Part shown: positions 26,725 to 36,088 of the stretch, piece after piece | Layout: every line of letters starts with the position of its first letter | Position numbering within the stretch: the stretch's first letter is position 1 | Assembly: GCF_009755665.1 (NCBI RefSeq) | Contig: NZ_CP046622.1 | Span: 1,612,001-1,676,000, forward strand | DNA: 64,000 bases | From: Variovorax paradoxus | Lineage (GTDB): Bacteria; Pseudomonadota; Gammaproteobacteria; Burkholderiales; Burkholderiaceae_C | Direction of reading: 5' to 3' | Notes under the pieces: generated by a model | Database searches by the model: none | What the model was told of the DNA's origin: nothing | The model's input: only the letters and a program-made list of their open reading frames with translations | Program-made: the position numbers and the translations under genes

Positions 26725-28917
26725 ATGGCTGAGCGTTCATTCGTCGAAGAAGTCAAGAAGTTGCGACTTTCCGGTGGCGAGGTGTTCCGCGGTGAAGGCA
26801 TTCTGGCCGTCACCAAGGCCTTGCTCGAATCGGGGGTTTCCTATGTGGCCGGCTACCAGGGCGCACCCATCTCGCACCTGATGGACGTGCTGGCCGATGC
26901 GCAGGACATCCTCGCCGAGCAGGGGATCCGCTTCGAGAACAGTGCGAGCGAAGCCACCGCCGCAGCCACGCTGGCCGCCTCCGTCAACTATCCGCTGCGC
27001 GGCGCCGTCACGTTCAAGGCGACCGTGGGCACCAACGTGGCGTCCGACGCACTGGCCAACCTGGCCTCGGGCGGCGTCACCGGCGGCGCGCTCATCATCG
27101 TGGGCGAAGACTACGGCGAGGGCTCTTCCATCATGCAGGAGCGCAGCCACGCCTTCGCAATGAAGTCGCAGATCTGGCTGCTCGATCCGCGGCCCAACCT
27201 GCCAAGCATCGTCGATGCTGTGAAAACGGGCTTCGATCTTTCCGAGGCCAGCAACACGCCCGTGATGCTGCAGTTGCGCATTCGCGCCTGCCACGTGCAC
27301 GGCCACTTCATCGCAGGCGACAACAAGCGCGCCAAGTTCACCCTGCAAGAGGCGCTGGAGAACCCGCAGCGCGACGTCAGCCGCATCGTGCTGCCGCCCG
27401 CCAGCTTCGTGCATGAACAAGAGAAAGTGAAAGACCGCTGGCCCGCCGCGGTGCGCTTCATCGAGGAGCGCAAGCTCAACGAATTTTTCTCCGAAGACGC
27501 CGACGACATCGGCATCATCGTGCAGGGCGGCAGCTACAACACACTGCTGCGCGCGCTGGAGCGCCTGGGCCTGGCCGACGTGTACGGCAACACCCAGGTG
27601 CCTCTCTACGTGATGAACGTGGCCTACCCGGTCATCCAGAGCGAGGTCATCCGCTTCTGCGAAGGCAAGCGCGCGGTGCTGATCGTCGAAGAAGGGCAGC
27701 CCAACTTCGTCGAGCAGAACCTCGCGACCATCCTGCGGCAGGCGGGCTCTGCGACCGTGCTGCACGGCAAGGACATGTTGCCCGTGGCCGGCGAATACAC
27801 GGCGTCCGAGCTGCTGAAGGGCGCACGCGCCTTCTGCGAGCGCTACGAGCGGCTCGCGCCATTGCCCGTACCGGCGCCGGTGCGCAAGGTGATCCCGCTG
27901 AAGGAAGTCGCCGCCATCGGCGTCGATGCGGCACCCGAGCCGGCCATGCCATCCACGGCGCTCGGCGACGTCGTGCACGCGCGCCCGCCAGGCTTTTGCA
28001 CCGGCTGCCCCGAGCGCCCGATCTTCAGCGCAATGAAGCTGGTCGAGCGTGAACTCGGTGCGCACCACGTCAGCGCCGACATCGGCTGCCACCTGTTCTC
28101 CATCCTGCCGCCCTTCAACATCGGCAACACCACTATGGGCTACGGCCTGGGCGGTGCCGGTGCGGCGGCGCTGAATGCGCCCGCCGGCAAGCGCGCCATC
28201 TCGATGATGGGCGACGGCGGCTTCTGGCACAACGGCCTCACGAGCGGGGTGGCCAACGCGGTGTTCAACAAGAGCGACAACCTCACCATCATTGTCGACA
28301 ACAACTACACCTCGGCCACCGGCGGGCAGGACATCCTTTCGTCGAACGCCATCAACAAGACGCGCAGCACCGGCCACGAGATCGAGCGTGCCGTGCGGGG
28401 CGTTGGCGTGGAGTGGGTCAAGACGATGCGCCGCACCTACGACGTTGCAGGCATGCGCGATGCGCTGAAAGAAGCGCTCACCACCACCAAGAAGGGTCCG
28501 AAGGTCCTCATCGCCCAATCGGAGTGCATGCTCAACAAGCAGCGCCGCGAGAAGCCGCTCGTGCGCAAGGCCATTGCCGATGGCAAGCGCATGGTGCGCG
28601 AAAAGTTCGGCGTCGATTCGGATACCTGCACCGGCGACCACTCGTGCATCCGCCTGTCGGGCTGCCCGTCGCTCTCGATCAAACCCAACCCCGATCCGTT
28701 GCGCGTCGATCCCGTGGCCACCGTGCTCGACAGTTGCGTGGGCTGCGGCAATTGCGGCGACGTTTCGCATGCCGCCGTGCTGTGCCCCTCGTTCTACAAG
28801 GCGCAGGTCGTGAGCAACCCGACAGGCTGGGACAAGCTGCGCGAGCGCGTGCGCAGCGCCGTCATCGGCTGGCTGCAGCGCGGCGACGCGCGACGGCGCG
28901 AAGCCTATGCCTTCTGA
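26725..28917 (+). CDS. iorA: indolepyruvate ferredoxin oxidoreductase, alpha subunit
   Basis: IorA-type subunit, 730 residues. It is a thiamine-diphosphate 2-oxoacid:ferredoxin oxidoreductase that decarboxylates indole-3-pyruvate or phenylpyruvate to the aryl-acetyl-CoA. The N-terminal pyrimidine-binding domain has GYQGAPISHLMDV; the TPP domain has MMGDGGFWHNGL...DNNYTSATGGQ. The C-terminus carries two [4Fe-4S] cysteine sets, CTGDHSCIRLSGCP and CVGCGNCGDVSHAAVLCP. ATG 26725 follows GAAGAAGGA. Its subunit partner follows with an 11-base overlap. In context it would route indolepyruvate into indole-3-acetyl-CoA. Confidence 0.93.
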   Translation: MAERSFVEEVKKLRLSGGEVFRGEGILAVTKALLESGVSYVAGYQGAPISHLMDVLADAQDILAEQGIRFENSASEATAAATLAASVNYPLRGAVTFKATVGTNVASDALANLASGGVTGGALIIVGEDYGEGSSIMQERSHAFAMKSQIWLLDPRPNLPSIVDAVKTGFDLSEASNTPVMLQLRIRACHVHGHFIAGDNKRAKFTLQEALENPQRDVSRIVLPPASFVHEQEKVKDRWPAAVRFIEERKLNEFFSEDADDIGIIVQGGSYNTLLRALERLGLADVYGNTQVPLYVMNVAYPVIQSEVIRFCEGKRAVLIVEEGQPNFVEQNLATILRQAGSATVLHGKDMLPVAGEYTASELLKGARAFCERYERLAPLPVPAPVRKVIPLKEVAAIGVDAAPEPAMPSTALGDVVHARPPGFCTGCPERPIFSAMKLVERELGAHHVSADIGCHLFSILPPFNIGNTTMGYGLGGAGAAALNAPAGKRAISMMGDGGFWHNGLTSGVANAVFNKSDNLTIIVDNNYTSATGGQDILSSNAINKTRSTGHEIERAVRGVGVEWVKTMRRTYDVAGMRDALKEALTTTKKGPKVLIAQSECMLNKQRREKPLVRKAIADGKRMVREKFGVDSDTCTGDHSCIRLSGCPSLSIKPNPDPLRVDPVATVLDSCVGCGNCGDVSHAAVLCPSFYKAQVVSNPTGWDKLRERVRSAVIGWLQRGDARRREAYAF

Positions 28918-30433
28918 AGCGACGATGACGACCAAGGCACAACCCATCAAGATCGCGATCCTCGCCATGGGCGGGGAGGGCGGCGGCGTGCTGGCTGACT
29001 GGATCGTCGACATGGGCGAAGCCAACGGCTACGTCGCCCAGACCACCTCGGTGCCGGGCGTGGCGCAGCGCACGGGCGCCACCATCTACTACGTCGAGCT
29101 CTATCCAACGGCACAGGCCGAAGCGGATGGCGGCCGCCCCGTGCTGGCGCTGATGCCGCTGCCTGGCGATGTGGACGTGGTGCTCGCTTCGGAACTCATG
29201 GAAGCGGGTCGGGCGGTGCAGCGCGGGCTGGTCACCAGCGACCGCACCACGCTCATCGCGTCCACGCACCGTGTGTTCTCCATTGCCGAGAAAAGCGCGC
29301 TGGGCGACGGTCGCGTCGACAGCACGCAGTTGCTCGCGCACACGGCCCGGGCCGCCAAGCGCTTCATCCGTTTCGACATGGCCCAGGCCGCCGAGGCCTC
29401 GGGCAGCGTGATCAGCGCCGTGCTGTTCGGTGCGCTGGCGGGCTCGGGCGTGCTCCCGTTCAGCCGCGCGCAGTTCGAAGCAACCATCGAGCGCGGCGGC
29501 GTGGGCGTCAAGCCCAGCCTCAAGGCCTTTGGCGGCGCATTCGCTCGCGCGCAGGCCGGCGACGATGGTGAGACACCGCCGGAAGCCGCGGCGGCTGTGC
29601 CCACTCCGCAACCACGCCACCCCGCCGTCCGTGCGCTGGTCGAACGCGTGCAACGCGACTTTCCTGCAGCCGCGCAAGACTTCCTGCTCGAAGGTGTGCG
29701 CCGCCTCATCGACTACCAGGACCCTGCGTATGCCGGCCTCTACCTCGATCGCATGGCTGCCATTGCGGCGCTGCCCGGCGACAGCGCGCACCGGCTGCTG
29801 CGCGAAACGGCTCGCCACCTCGCACTCTGGATGTCGTACGAAGACACCGCCCGCGTCGCTGCGCTCAAGACCCGCGCCACCCGCTTCGAACGCGTGCGCG
29901 GCGAGGCCCGCGTGCAGCCGGGGCAGGTGCTCGCCATCAACGAATACATGCATCCGCGCCTGCAGGAAATCTGCGAAACCCTGCCGGGCGGCATCGGCCG
30001 GTGGCTCATGAACTCCACATGGCCGAAGAAGCTCGTCGAGCGATTCACGCAGCACGGCCGCTTGATCCAGACCAGCTCGCTGCACGGCTACCTCATGCTG
30101 CGCATGGTTGCGGCTTGCAGGCGCTGGCGCCTGTCGACGACGCGCTATGCCGAGGAAAACCGCCGCATCGAGGAATGGCTGCAGCGCATTGCCACTGCCG
30201 CACGACACAACCCCGAGCTGGCGGTGGAGCTCGCGCAGTGCCAGCGCCTCGTCAAGGGCTACAGCGACACGCACGAGCGCGGTGTCCGCAACTACGACAC
30301 GGTGATGCGCGCGGTGGAGCGCGCCGGTGAACGGCTAGCGCCTGCCACCCTGCGCGAACTGCGCGACGCGGCGCTCGCCGACGAACACGGCCTCAAGCTG
30401 CAAGCCGCGTTGGCGCAGCACGCGCTGGCCTGA
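28907..30433 (+). CDS. indolepyruvate oxidoreductase subunit beta family protein with DUF6537 domain
   Basis: A 508-residue fusion. Residues 1-~190 are the gamma-type (IorB-like) oxidoreductase domain, with GGEGGGVLADWIV and TTSVPGVAQRTGATIYYVE; the rest is a helical, Arg-rich region of the DUF6537 type. Stand-alone IorB proteins are ~200 residues, so the extra domain is the notable feature; its role is unknown. It overlaps iorA by 11 bases (a second ATG at 28925 would avoid this). It must pair with the preceding TPP subunit. Confidence 0.88.
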   Translation: MPSEATMTTKAQPIKIAILAMGGEGGGVLADWIVDMGEANGYVAQTTSVPGVAQRTGATIYYVELYPTAQAEADGGRPVLALMPLPGDVDVVLASELMEAGRAVQRGLVTSDRTTLIASTHRVFSIAEKSALGDGRVDSTQLLAHTARAAKRFIRFDMAQAAEASGSVISAVLFGALAGSGVLPFSRAQFEATIERGGVGVKPSLKAFGGAFARAQAGDDGETPPEAAAAVPTPQPRHPAVRALVERVQRDFPAAAQDFLLEGVRRLIDYQDPAYAGLYLDRMAAIAALPGDSAHRLLRETARHLALWMSYEDTARVAALKTRATRFERVRGEARVQPGQVLAINEYMHPRLQEICETLPGGIGRWLMNSTWPKKLVERFTQHGRLIQTSSLHGYLMLRMVAACRRWRLSTTRYAEENRRIEEWLQRIATAARHNPELAVELAQCQRLVKGYSDTHERGVRNYDTVMRAVERAGERLAPATLRELRDAALADEHGLKLQAALAQHALA

Positions 30434-30451
30434 AGAGACAACCGACGCACG

Positions 30452-31444
30452 ATGACCGCACCCACCGCCACGCTCCAGCTCCGCGTTGCCGAGGCACGCC
30501 AACTCAAGCCGCTCATCCGCATGCTGCGTCTGCGCGCGGAAGATGGCCGCCCGCTGCCCGGCTTTGCAGCCGGCGCGCACATCCGCGTGCAGGTGAAGCT
30601 GCCCGATGGCAAGGCCGACTGGCGCCACTACTCGCTGATCAACTTTGCGACCGCGCGCAATGCCACGAACGCGCCGACCGAATACGTGATTGCCGTGCGC
30701 AAGGAGGCCGAAGGCCGCGGCGGCTCGCGCTTCATGCACGAGCAACTGAAAGAGGGCGACACGCTCGCCATCGAGGCGCCGAAGAACGACTTTCCGCTGC
30801 ACACCGGCCCCGGCGGCTCGGTGCTGGTGGCGGGCGGCATCGGCGTGACGCCGCTCGCCACCATGGCCGCGCGCCGCCGCGCCGAAGGGGCGCCGGTGCG
30901 CATGCACTACGCCGGCCGCAGCCGCGAGCTGATGGCCTTCCTGCCCGAACTGCAGACGCTGCTCGGCGACGACCTGCGCGTGCATGCCGATGCCGAAGCC
31001 GGCGCACCACTCGACATCGACACGCTACTCGACGATGTGCCCGCCGGTGACCGCCTCTACGTCTGCGGACCCAAGGTCATGCTCGACGCCGTGCTGGCCC
31101 GCACCCAGGCGCGCGGGTGGGAGCATGACCGTGTGCACTTCGAACTCTTTACCGAGCCCGTCGCCGAAGACGGCGACCAGCCTTTCGAAGTGGAGCTTGC
31201 CCAGACTGGCCAGCGCTTCACCGTTGCGGCCGACCAGAGCATTCTCGATTGCCTCATCGACAACGGCTGCGACCCGATGTTCGACTGCAAGCGCGGCGAA
31301 TGCGGCGTGTGTGCCGTGCCCGTGCTCGAAGGCGAGATCGATCATCGCGACTACGTGCTCACCGCCCGAGAGAAGGCCGAGGGCAACGTCATGCAGATCT
31401 GCATCTCGCGCGCCAAGGGTGCGCGCCTGGTGCTCGACATGTGA
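30452..31444 (+). CDS. PDR/VanB-family oxidoreductase (Rieske oxygenase reductase component)
   Basis: A 330-residue reductase moving electrons from NAD(P)H through FMN to a plant-type [2Fe-2S] cluster. Order: flavin-binding barrel with RHYSLIN (~58-64), nucleotide site GGIGVTPLATMA (~129-140), and C-terminal ferredoxin CKRGECGVCAVP with a fourth Cys in MQICIS. This is the phthalate dioxygenase reductase/VanB arrangement. It is directly upstream of a Rieske alpha/beta pair and is the only such reductase in the locus, so it probably serves both pairs. By position it corresponds to the reductase of the Variovorax iad locus. Confidence 0.92.
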   Translation: MTAPTATLQLRVAEARQLKPLIRMLRLRAEDGRPLPGFAAGAHIRVQVKLPDGKADWRHYSLINFATARNATNAPTEYVIAVRKEAEGRGGSRFMHEQLKEGDTLAIEAPKNDFPLHTGPGGSVLVAGGIGVTPLATMAARRRAEGAPVRMHYAGRSRELMAFLPELQTLLGDDLRVHADAEAGAPLDIDTLLDDVPAGDRLYVCGPKVMLDAVLARTQARGWEHDRVHFELFTEPVAEDGDQPFEVELAQTGQRFTVAADQSILDCLIDNGCDPMFDCKRGECGVCAVPVLEGEIDHRDYVLTAREKAEGNVMQICISRAKGARLVLDM

Positions 31445-31460
31445 AGGAGCCACGAGAACC

Positions 31461-32774
31461 ATGCCTTCGTACCGAGACAACCCTGATGCCGTTCGTGCGC
31501 TGGTGCAGAACGACCGTGTGCACCGCGACCTGTACACCAGCCAGGAACTCTTCGAGGTGGAGCAGGAGCACTTCTTCGCCAACACCTGGAACTACGTCGG
31601 GCACGAGAGCCAGGTGCCCAAGCCCGGCGACTGGATCAGCAACGAGATCGCAGGCCGCCCGCTCATCGTCGTGCGCCACACCGACGGCAGCGTGCGCGCA
31701 ATGATGAACCGCTGCGCCCACAAGGGTTCGCGCCTGGTGAGCGCACCGTGCGGCAACACCGGCAAGTTCTTTCGCTGCCCGTACCACGCGTGGACCTTCA
31801 AGACCGACGGCTCGCTGCTCGCCATTCCACTCAAGACCGGCTACGAGAACACGGCGCTGCATGAGTGCGAGTCGGCCAAGGGCCTGACCACGCTCAAACA
31901 CGTGCGCAGCCACCGCGGCTTCATCTTCGTGAAGATCAACGATGCGGGGCCCGACTTCGACGAGTATTTCGGCGATTCGCTGAGCTCCATCGACAACATG
32001 GCCGACCGGTCGCCCGAGGGCGAGCTCGAGATTGCCGGCGGGTGCCTGCGCTTCATGCACCAGTGCAATTGGAAGATGTTCGTCGAGAACCTCAACGACA
32101 CGATGCACCCGATGGTGGCGCACGAATCGTCGGCCGGCACCGCCAAGCGCATGTGGGCCGACAAGCCCGCCGACGAGCCCAAGCCCATGGCCGTGGAGCA
32201 GTTCGTGCCCTTCATGTCCGACTACAAGTTCTTCGAGGACATGGGCATTCGCACCTACGACCACGGCCACAGCTTCACGGGCGTGCACTTCAGCATCCAC
32301 AGCAAGTACAAGGCAATTCCCGAGTACGACGACGCCATGAAGGCGCGCTACGGCGAGGAAAAAACCGCGCAGATCCTCGGCATGGCACGGCACAACACCG
32401 TGTACTACCCGAACCTCACCATCAAGGGCGCGATCCAGGCGATCCGCGTGGTGAAGCCGATCTCCGCCGACAAAACGCTGATCGAGAGCTGGACATTCCG
32501 CTTGAAGGGCGCCCCGCCCGAACTGCTGCAGCGCACCACCATGTACAACCGGCTCATCAACTCGCCGTTCTCGGTGGTGGGTCACGACGACCTGCAGGCG
32601 TATCGCGGCATGCAGGCCGGGCTGCACGCGAGCGGAAACGAGTGGGTCAGCCTGCACCGCGACTACGACCCGTCCGAGCTGAAGGGCGGAGAGATCACCA
32701 CCGGCGGCACCAACGAGCTGCCGATGCGCAACCAGTACCGCAGCTGGGTGCAGCGCATGACGGAGACGATGTGA
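31461..32774 (+). CDS. aromatic ring-hydroxylating dioxygenase alpha subunit 1
   Basis: A 437-residue Rieske non-haem iron oxygenase large subunit. Rieske ligands are Cys85/His87 and Cys106/His109; the mononuclear iron site is Asp213-x2-His216-x4-His221 with a later Asp in GHDDLQAYRG. It adds O2 to an aromatic ring using electrons from the adjacent reductase. Its neighbours (IorA, CoA ligase, isatin-hydrolase-like cyclase) point to an indole-ring substrate; oxidation of indole-3-acetate to dioxindole-3-acetate is my preferred inference. The stop shares a base with the beta subunit start (TGATG). Confidence 0.93.
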   Translation: MPSYRDNPDAVRALVQNDRVHRDLYTSQELFEVEQEHFFANTWNYVGHESQVPKPGDWISNEIAGRPLIVVRHTDGSVRAMMNRCAHKGSRLVSAPCGNTGKFFRCPYHAWTFKTDGSLLAIPLKTGYENTALHECESAKGLTTLKHVRSHRGFIFVKINDAGPDFDEYFGDSLSSIDNMADRSPEGELEIAGGCLRFMHQCNWKMFVENLNDTMHPMVAHESSAGTAKRMWADKPADEPKPMAVEQFVPFMSDYKFFEDMGIRTYDHGHSFTGVHFSIHSKYKAIPEYDDAMKARYGEEKTAQILGMARHNTVYYPNLTIKGAIQAIRVVKPISADKTLIESWTFRLKGAPPELLQRTTMYNRLINSPFSVVGHDDLQAYRGMQAGLHASGNEWVSLHRDYDPSELKGGEITTGGTNELPMRNQYRSWVQRMTETM

Positions 32775-33274
32775 TGGCCGGCACCGACGCTTCGACCCAG
32801 ATCACCCGCCAGGACCTGATCGACTTCGTCGTGAACGAAGCACGCCTGCTCGACACGCGCCGCTATGAAGAGTGGAACGCGCTCTTCACCGACGACGCGT
32901 TCTATTGGGTGCCGCTCGTGCCCGACCAGGAAGATGGGCTCAACCACACCTCGCATCTGTACGAAGACAAGCTGCTGCGCGACCTGCGCATCGAACGCCT
33001 CAAGAGCCCGCGTGCGTTTTCGCAGCAGCCACCGAGCCGCTGCCACCACCTGCTGCAGGTGCCGGTGGTTGAGACTTTCGACGCCGAAGGCAACCGCTTC
33101 GTGGTGCGCACCGAGTTTCACTACACCGAATCGCAAGGCGATGAGCTGCAGTTCTACGTCGGCACCTTCTTCCACTACCTCGCGGTGCACGACGGCACGC
33201 TGCGCATGACGCTCAAGCGCGTGAATCTGCTCAACTGCGACGCGGCGCTGCCTGCCGTGCAGCTTTTCATCTAG
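32774..33274 (+). CDS. aromatic ring-hydroxylating dioxygenase beta subunit 1
   Basis: A 166-residue small subunit of the NTF2-like fold. It opens with RQDLIDFVVNEARLLDTRRYEEWNALF and ends with the conserved AVQLFI. Beta subunits are structural and modulate substrate choice in alpha3beta3 oxygenases. It starts on the last base of the alpha subunit stop, ensuring stoichiometric translation. A CoA ligase gene follows after 7 bases. Confidence 0.92.
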   Translation: MAGTDASTQITRQDLIDFVVNEARLLDTRRYEEWNALFTDDAFYWVPLVPDQEDGLNHTSHLYEDKLLRDLRIERLKSPRAFSQQPPSRCHHLLQVPVVETFDAEGNRFVVRTEFHYTESQGDELQFYVGTFFHYLAVHDGTLRMTLKRVNLLNCDAALPAVQLFI

Positions 33275-33281
33275 GGACGCG

Positions 33282-34919
33282 ATGCAACACGCCACCGTCC
33301 ATCAAGTCTTCACGGCCACTGCAGCACGCACGCCGCGGGCCGAGTTCCTGTTCACCGAGTCGGTCACCGCCGCGGCCTACGGCATTCCGGCGGGTGCCAT
33401 CCGCTGGGGCGAGGCAGCCGCCGAGGTCGACCGCCTTCGCAGTGCCTACGCGAAAGCCGGCTACGGCCACGGCCATCGGGTTGGGCTGCTGCTGGAGAAC
33501 CGGCCCGCGTTTCTCTTCCACTGGTTCGCGCTCAACGCACTGGGCGTGAGCGTGGTGCCGATCAATGCCGAGATGCGTTCGGCCGAACTGGTCTACCTGA
33601 TCGGCCACAGCGAGATCGGCCTGGCCGTGACGCTGCCTGAACGCGCGAACGACCTGCGCGCAGCCGCGGCACAAGCCGGCGTGCCCTTCGAGACCATGGG
33701 ACCCGACGACGCGGTGCCCCGCGCCAAGGCCGCCGCGCCGCGGGCCCATGAACCCATCGGCGCCGACACCGAATGCGGCCTGCTCTACACGTCGGGCACA
33801 ACCGGCCGCCCCAAGGGTTGCATCCTGAGCAACGCCTACTTCCTGCGTGCGGGCGAGTGGTACGCCGCCCTCGACGGTGTGTGCAGCATCCGCCCGGATG
33901 CCGAGCGCGTCATCACGCCGCTGCCGCTCAACCACATGAATGCGATGGCGTTCTCCACAATGGTGGTGCTGGTGGCAGGCGGCTGCCTGGTGCAGCTCGA
34001 CCGCTTCCATCCGAAGACCTGGCTGGCAAGCGCTCGCGAAAGCGGCGCCACCATCGTTCACTACCTGGGCGTGATGCCCGCAATGCTGCTCTCGGCACCG
34101 CCGTCCGTCGCAGACCGCGACCACGCAATCCGCTGGGGCTTTGGCGCCGGCGTGGATCGCAAGAACCACGCACCCTTCGAGGAGCGCTTCGGCTTTCCAC
34201 TGGTCGAGGCCTGGGCCATGACCGAGACCGGCGCGGCCGCCTGCATCATGGCCAACCGCGAGCCGCGCCTTGTGGGTACAAGCTGCTTCGGCCGGCAGGA
34301 AGACTTCGTGCAGATCCGGCTCGTGGGCGAAGACGGCGGCGATGTCGGAACCGATGCGCCGGGCGAACTGCTCGTGCGTTCGGCCGGCGACGACCCGAAA
34401 CGCTACTTCTTCTCCGGCTACTTGAAAGACGAAGAGGCGACGCGCGAAGCGTGGGGCGATGGCTGGTTCCACACCGGCGACCTGGTGCGCCGCGACGCCG
34501 AAGGCAACTTCTTCTTCGTCGACCGAAAGAAGAACGTGATCCGCCGCAGCGGCGAGAACATCTCGGCTGTCGAGGTCGAGAGCGTGCTGAATCAGCACCC
34601 GGCCGTAAAGACCTCGGCCGTGGCCGCTACGCCCGATGCGGTGCGAGGCGACGAAGTATTGGCCTGCATCGTGATGCGCGAGGACGTTGGAGACGCATCG
34701 CAGCTCGAGCAGGTCGCGGCGAGCATCGTGCAGCACGCACTCGCGCAGCTCGCCTACTACAAGGCGCCGGGTTACGTCGCTTTCGTCGATGCGCTGCCGC
34801 TCACGCCGTCGCAGAAGATCCAGCGTGGCCAGCTGCGCGAGATGGCGCAGTCACTGCCGGGGCAGGGCCATTGCATCGACACCCGGTCGATGAAGAAAAG
34901 ACAAGTGGGGCAGGCATGA
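33282..34919 (+). CDS. acyl-CoA ligase (AMP-binding enzyme) 1
   Basis: A 545-residue ANL-superfamily ligase that activates a carboxylic acid as acyl-AMP and then acyl-CoA. Motifs: P-loop [16 protein letters not shown]-site AMTETGAA, VDRKKNVIRRSGENIS hinge, and catalytic Lys in SQKIQRGQ near residue 515. In the proposed pathway it would activate oxidised indole-acetate (dioxindole-3-acetate) for cleavage by the thiolase-like protein that follows with a 4-base overlap. A second ligase lies at the far end of the locus. Confidence 0.9.
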   Translation: MQHATVHQVFTATAARTPRAEFLFTESVTAAAYGIPAGAIRWGEAAAEVDRLRSAYAKAGYGHGHRVGLLLENRPAFLFHWFALNALGVSVVPINAEMRSAELVYLIGHSEIGLAVTLPERANDLRAAAAQAGVPFETMGPDDAVPRAKAAAPRAHEPIGADTECGLLYTSGTTGRPKGCILSNAYFLRAGEWYAALDGVCSIRPDAERVITPLPLNHMNAMAFSTMVVLVAGGCLVQLDRFHPKTWLASARESGATIVHYLGVMPAMLLSAPPSVADRDHAIRWGFGAGVDRKNHAPFEERFGFPLVEAWAMTETGAAACIMANREPRLVGTSCFGRQEDFVQIRLVGEDGGDVGTDAPGELLVRSAGDDPKRYFFSGYLKDEEATREAWGDGWFHTGDLVRRDAEGNFFFVDRKKNVIRRSGENISAVEVESVLNQHPAVKTSAVAATPDAVRGDEVLACIVMREDVGDASQLEQVAASIVQHALAQLAYYKAPGYVAFVDALPLTPSQKIQRGQLREMAQSLPGQGHCIDTRSMKKRQVGQA

Positions 34920-36088
34920 CCAGGCAACGGCTCTCCTACGAAGGCGTCGCGGTCGCCGTGCCCATCACCGTACCCTACGTGCGCTACTCCACCCGCACGG
35001 CTCACTGGTTCATCGGCCAGGCCATCGAAGCGCTGGTCGAGTCCAGCGGCGTTGCCAAGGAGCAAATCGACGGCCTGTGCCTCAGCAGCTTTTCGCTCGC
35101 GCCCGATACGGCCGTGGGCGTCACGCAACACCTGGGCATGTCGCCGCGCTGGCTCGACCACGTGCCCACCGGCGGGGCCTCGGGCGTGATGTGCCTTCGC
35201 CGTGCCGCGCGCGCCGTGCAGGCCGGCGATGCCGACATCGTCGCCTGCGTGGGCGCCGACACCAACCATGTCGACTCCTTCCGGCAGACGCTCGGCAGCT
35301 TCAGCAACTTTGCGCGGGATGCGAGCTACCCCTACGGCTCAGGCGGGCCGAACTCGATCTTCGCGTTCATTACCGCCAACTACATGCGCACCTATGGCGC
35401 GAAGCGCGAAGACTTCGGCCGCATCTGCGTGGACCAGCGCACCAACGCGCTCGGCAACCCGAATGCGATGTTCAAGAAGGCGCTGACGCTCGACGAGTAC
35501 ATGGCTGCGCGGCCGATCTCCGACCCTATTCACCTCTTCGACTGCGTCATGCCGTGTGCCGGCGCCGACGCCTTCCTGGTGATGAGCGAGGAGCGCGCAC
35601 GCGACCTGGGCCTGCCGCACGCGGTGATCCGCGGCGCCATCGAGCGGCACAACGCATACGCCGAAGACCCGGTGATGGTGCAGGGCGGCTGGCGCATGGA
35701 CCGCGACGACCTCTATGCGCAGGCCGGCGTTCAGCCCGCCCAACTGGACTTCGTGCAGACCTACGACGACTACCCCGTCATCGTGATGATGCAGTTCGAA
35801 GACCTGGGCTTCTGCGACAAGGGCGAGGGCCCGGCTTTCGTGCAGGCCCACACGATGACCTTCGACGGCAGCTTTCCGAACAACACGAGCGGCGGCCAGC
35901 TCTCGGCGGGCCAGGCCGGCGCGGCGGGCGGCTTCCTCGGCATGGTCGAGGCGATCCGCCAGTTGACCGATCAAGCCGACAAGCGCACGGTGCCGGATGC
36001 GCAGCTCGGCCTCGTCGCCGGCTTCGGCATGGTGACCTACGACCGCTGCCTCTGCACAGGCGCCGTCATCCTGGGGAGACCGGCATGA
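34916..36088 (+). CDS. thiolase-like protein lacking the catalytic Cys (DUF35 partner)
   Basis: A 390-residue thiolase-fold protein of the SCP2-thiolase-like group. The usual nucleophile motif is replaced by TGGASG (85-90, no Cys), and the C-terminal GHP motif is GQAG (no His), while a Cys pair remains in RCLCTGAVIL. Ordinary thiolysis is therefore unlikely. In steroid side-chain degradation, Ltp2-type proteins of this fold bind a DUF35 partner and perform retro-aldol cleavage of beta-hydroxyacyl-CoA. Here the next gene (ATGA overlap) starts with a DUF35 domain, so the same chemistry is my inference. Confidence 0.88.
   Translation: MTRQRLSYEGVAVAVPITVPYVRYSTRTAHWFIGQAIEALVESSGVAKEQIDGLCLSSFSLAPDTAVGVTQHLGMSPRWLDHVPTGGASGVMCLRRAARAVQAGDADIVACVGADTNHVDSFRQTLGSFSNFARDASYPYGSGGPNSIFAFITANYMRTYGAKREDFGRICVDQRTNALGNPNAMFKKALTLDEYMAARPISDPIHLFDCVMPCAGADAFLVMSEERARDLGLPHAVIRGAIERHNAYAEDPVMVQGGWRMDRDDLYAQAGVQPAQLDFVQTYDDYPVIVMMQFEDLGFCDKGEGPAFVQAHTMTFDGSFPNNTSGGQLSAGQAGAAGGFLGMVEAIRQLTDQADKRTVPDAQLGLVAGFGMVTYDRCLCTGAVILGRPA

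Noticed and set aside
26737..29025. 762-codon minus-strand frame opposite iorA
   Set aside because: Same antisense effect; iorA has clear TPP and Fe-S motifs.
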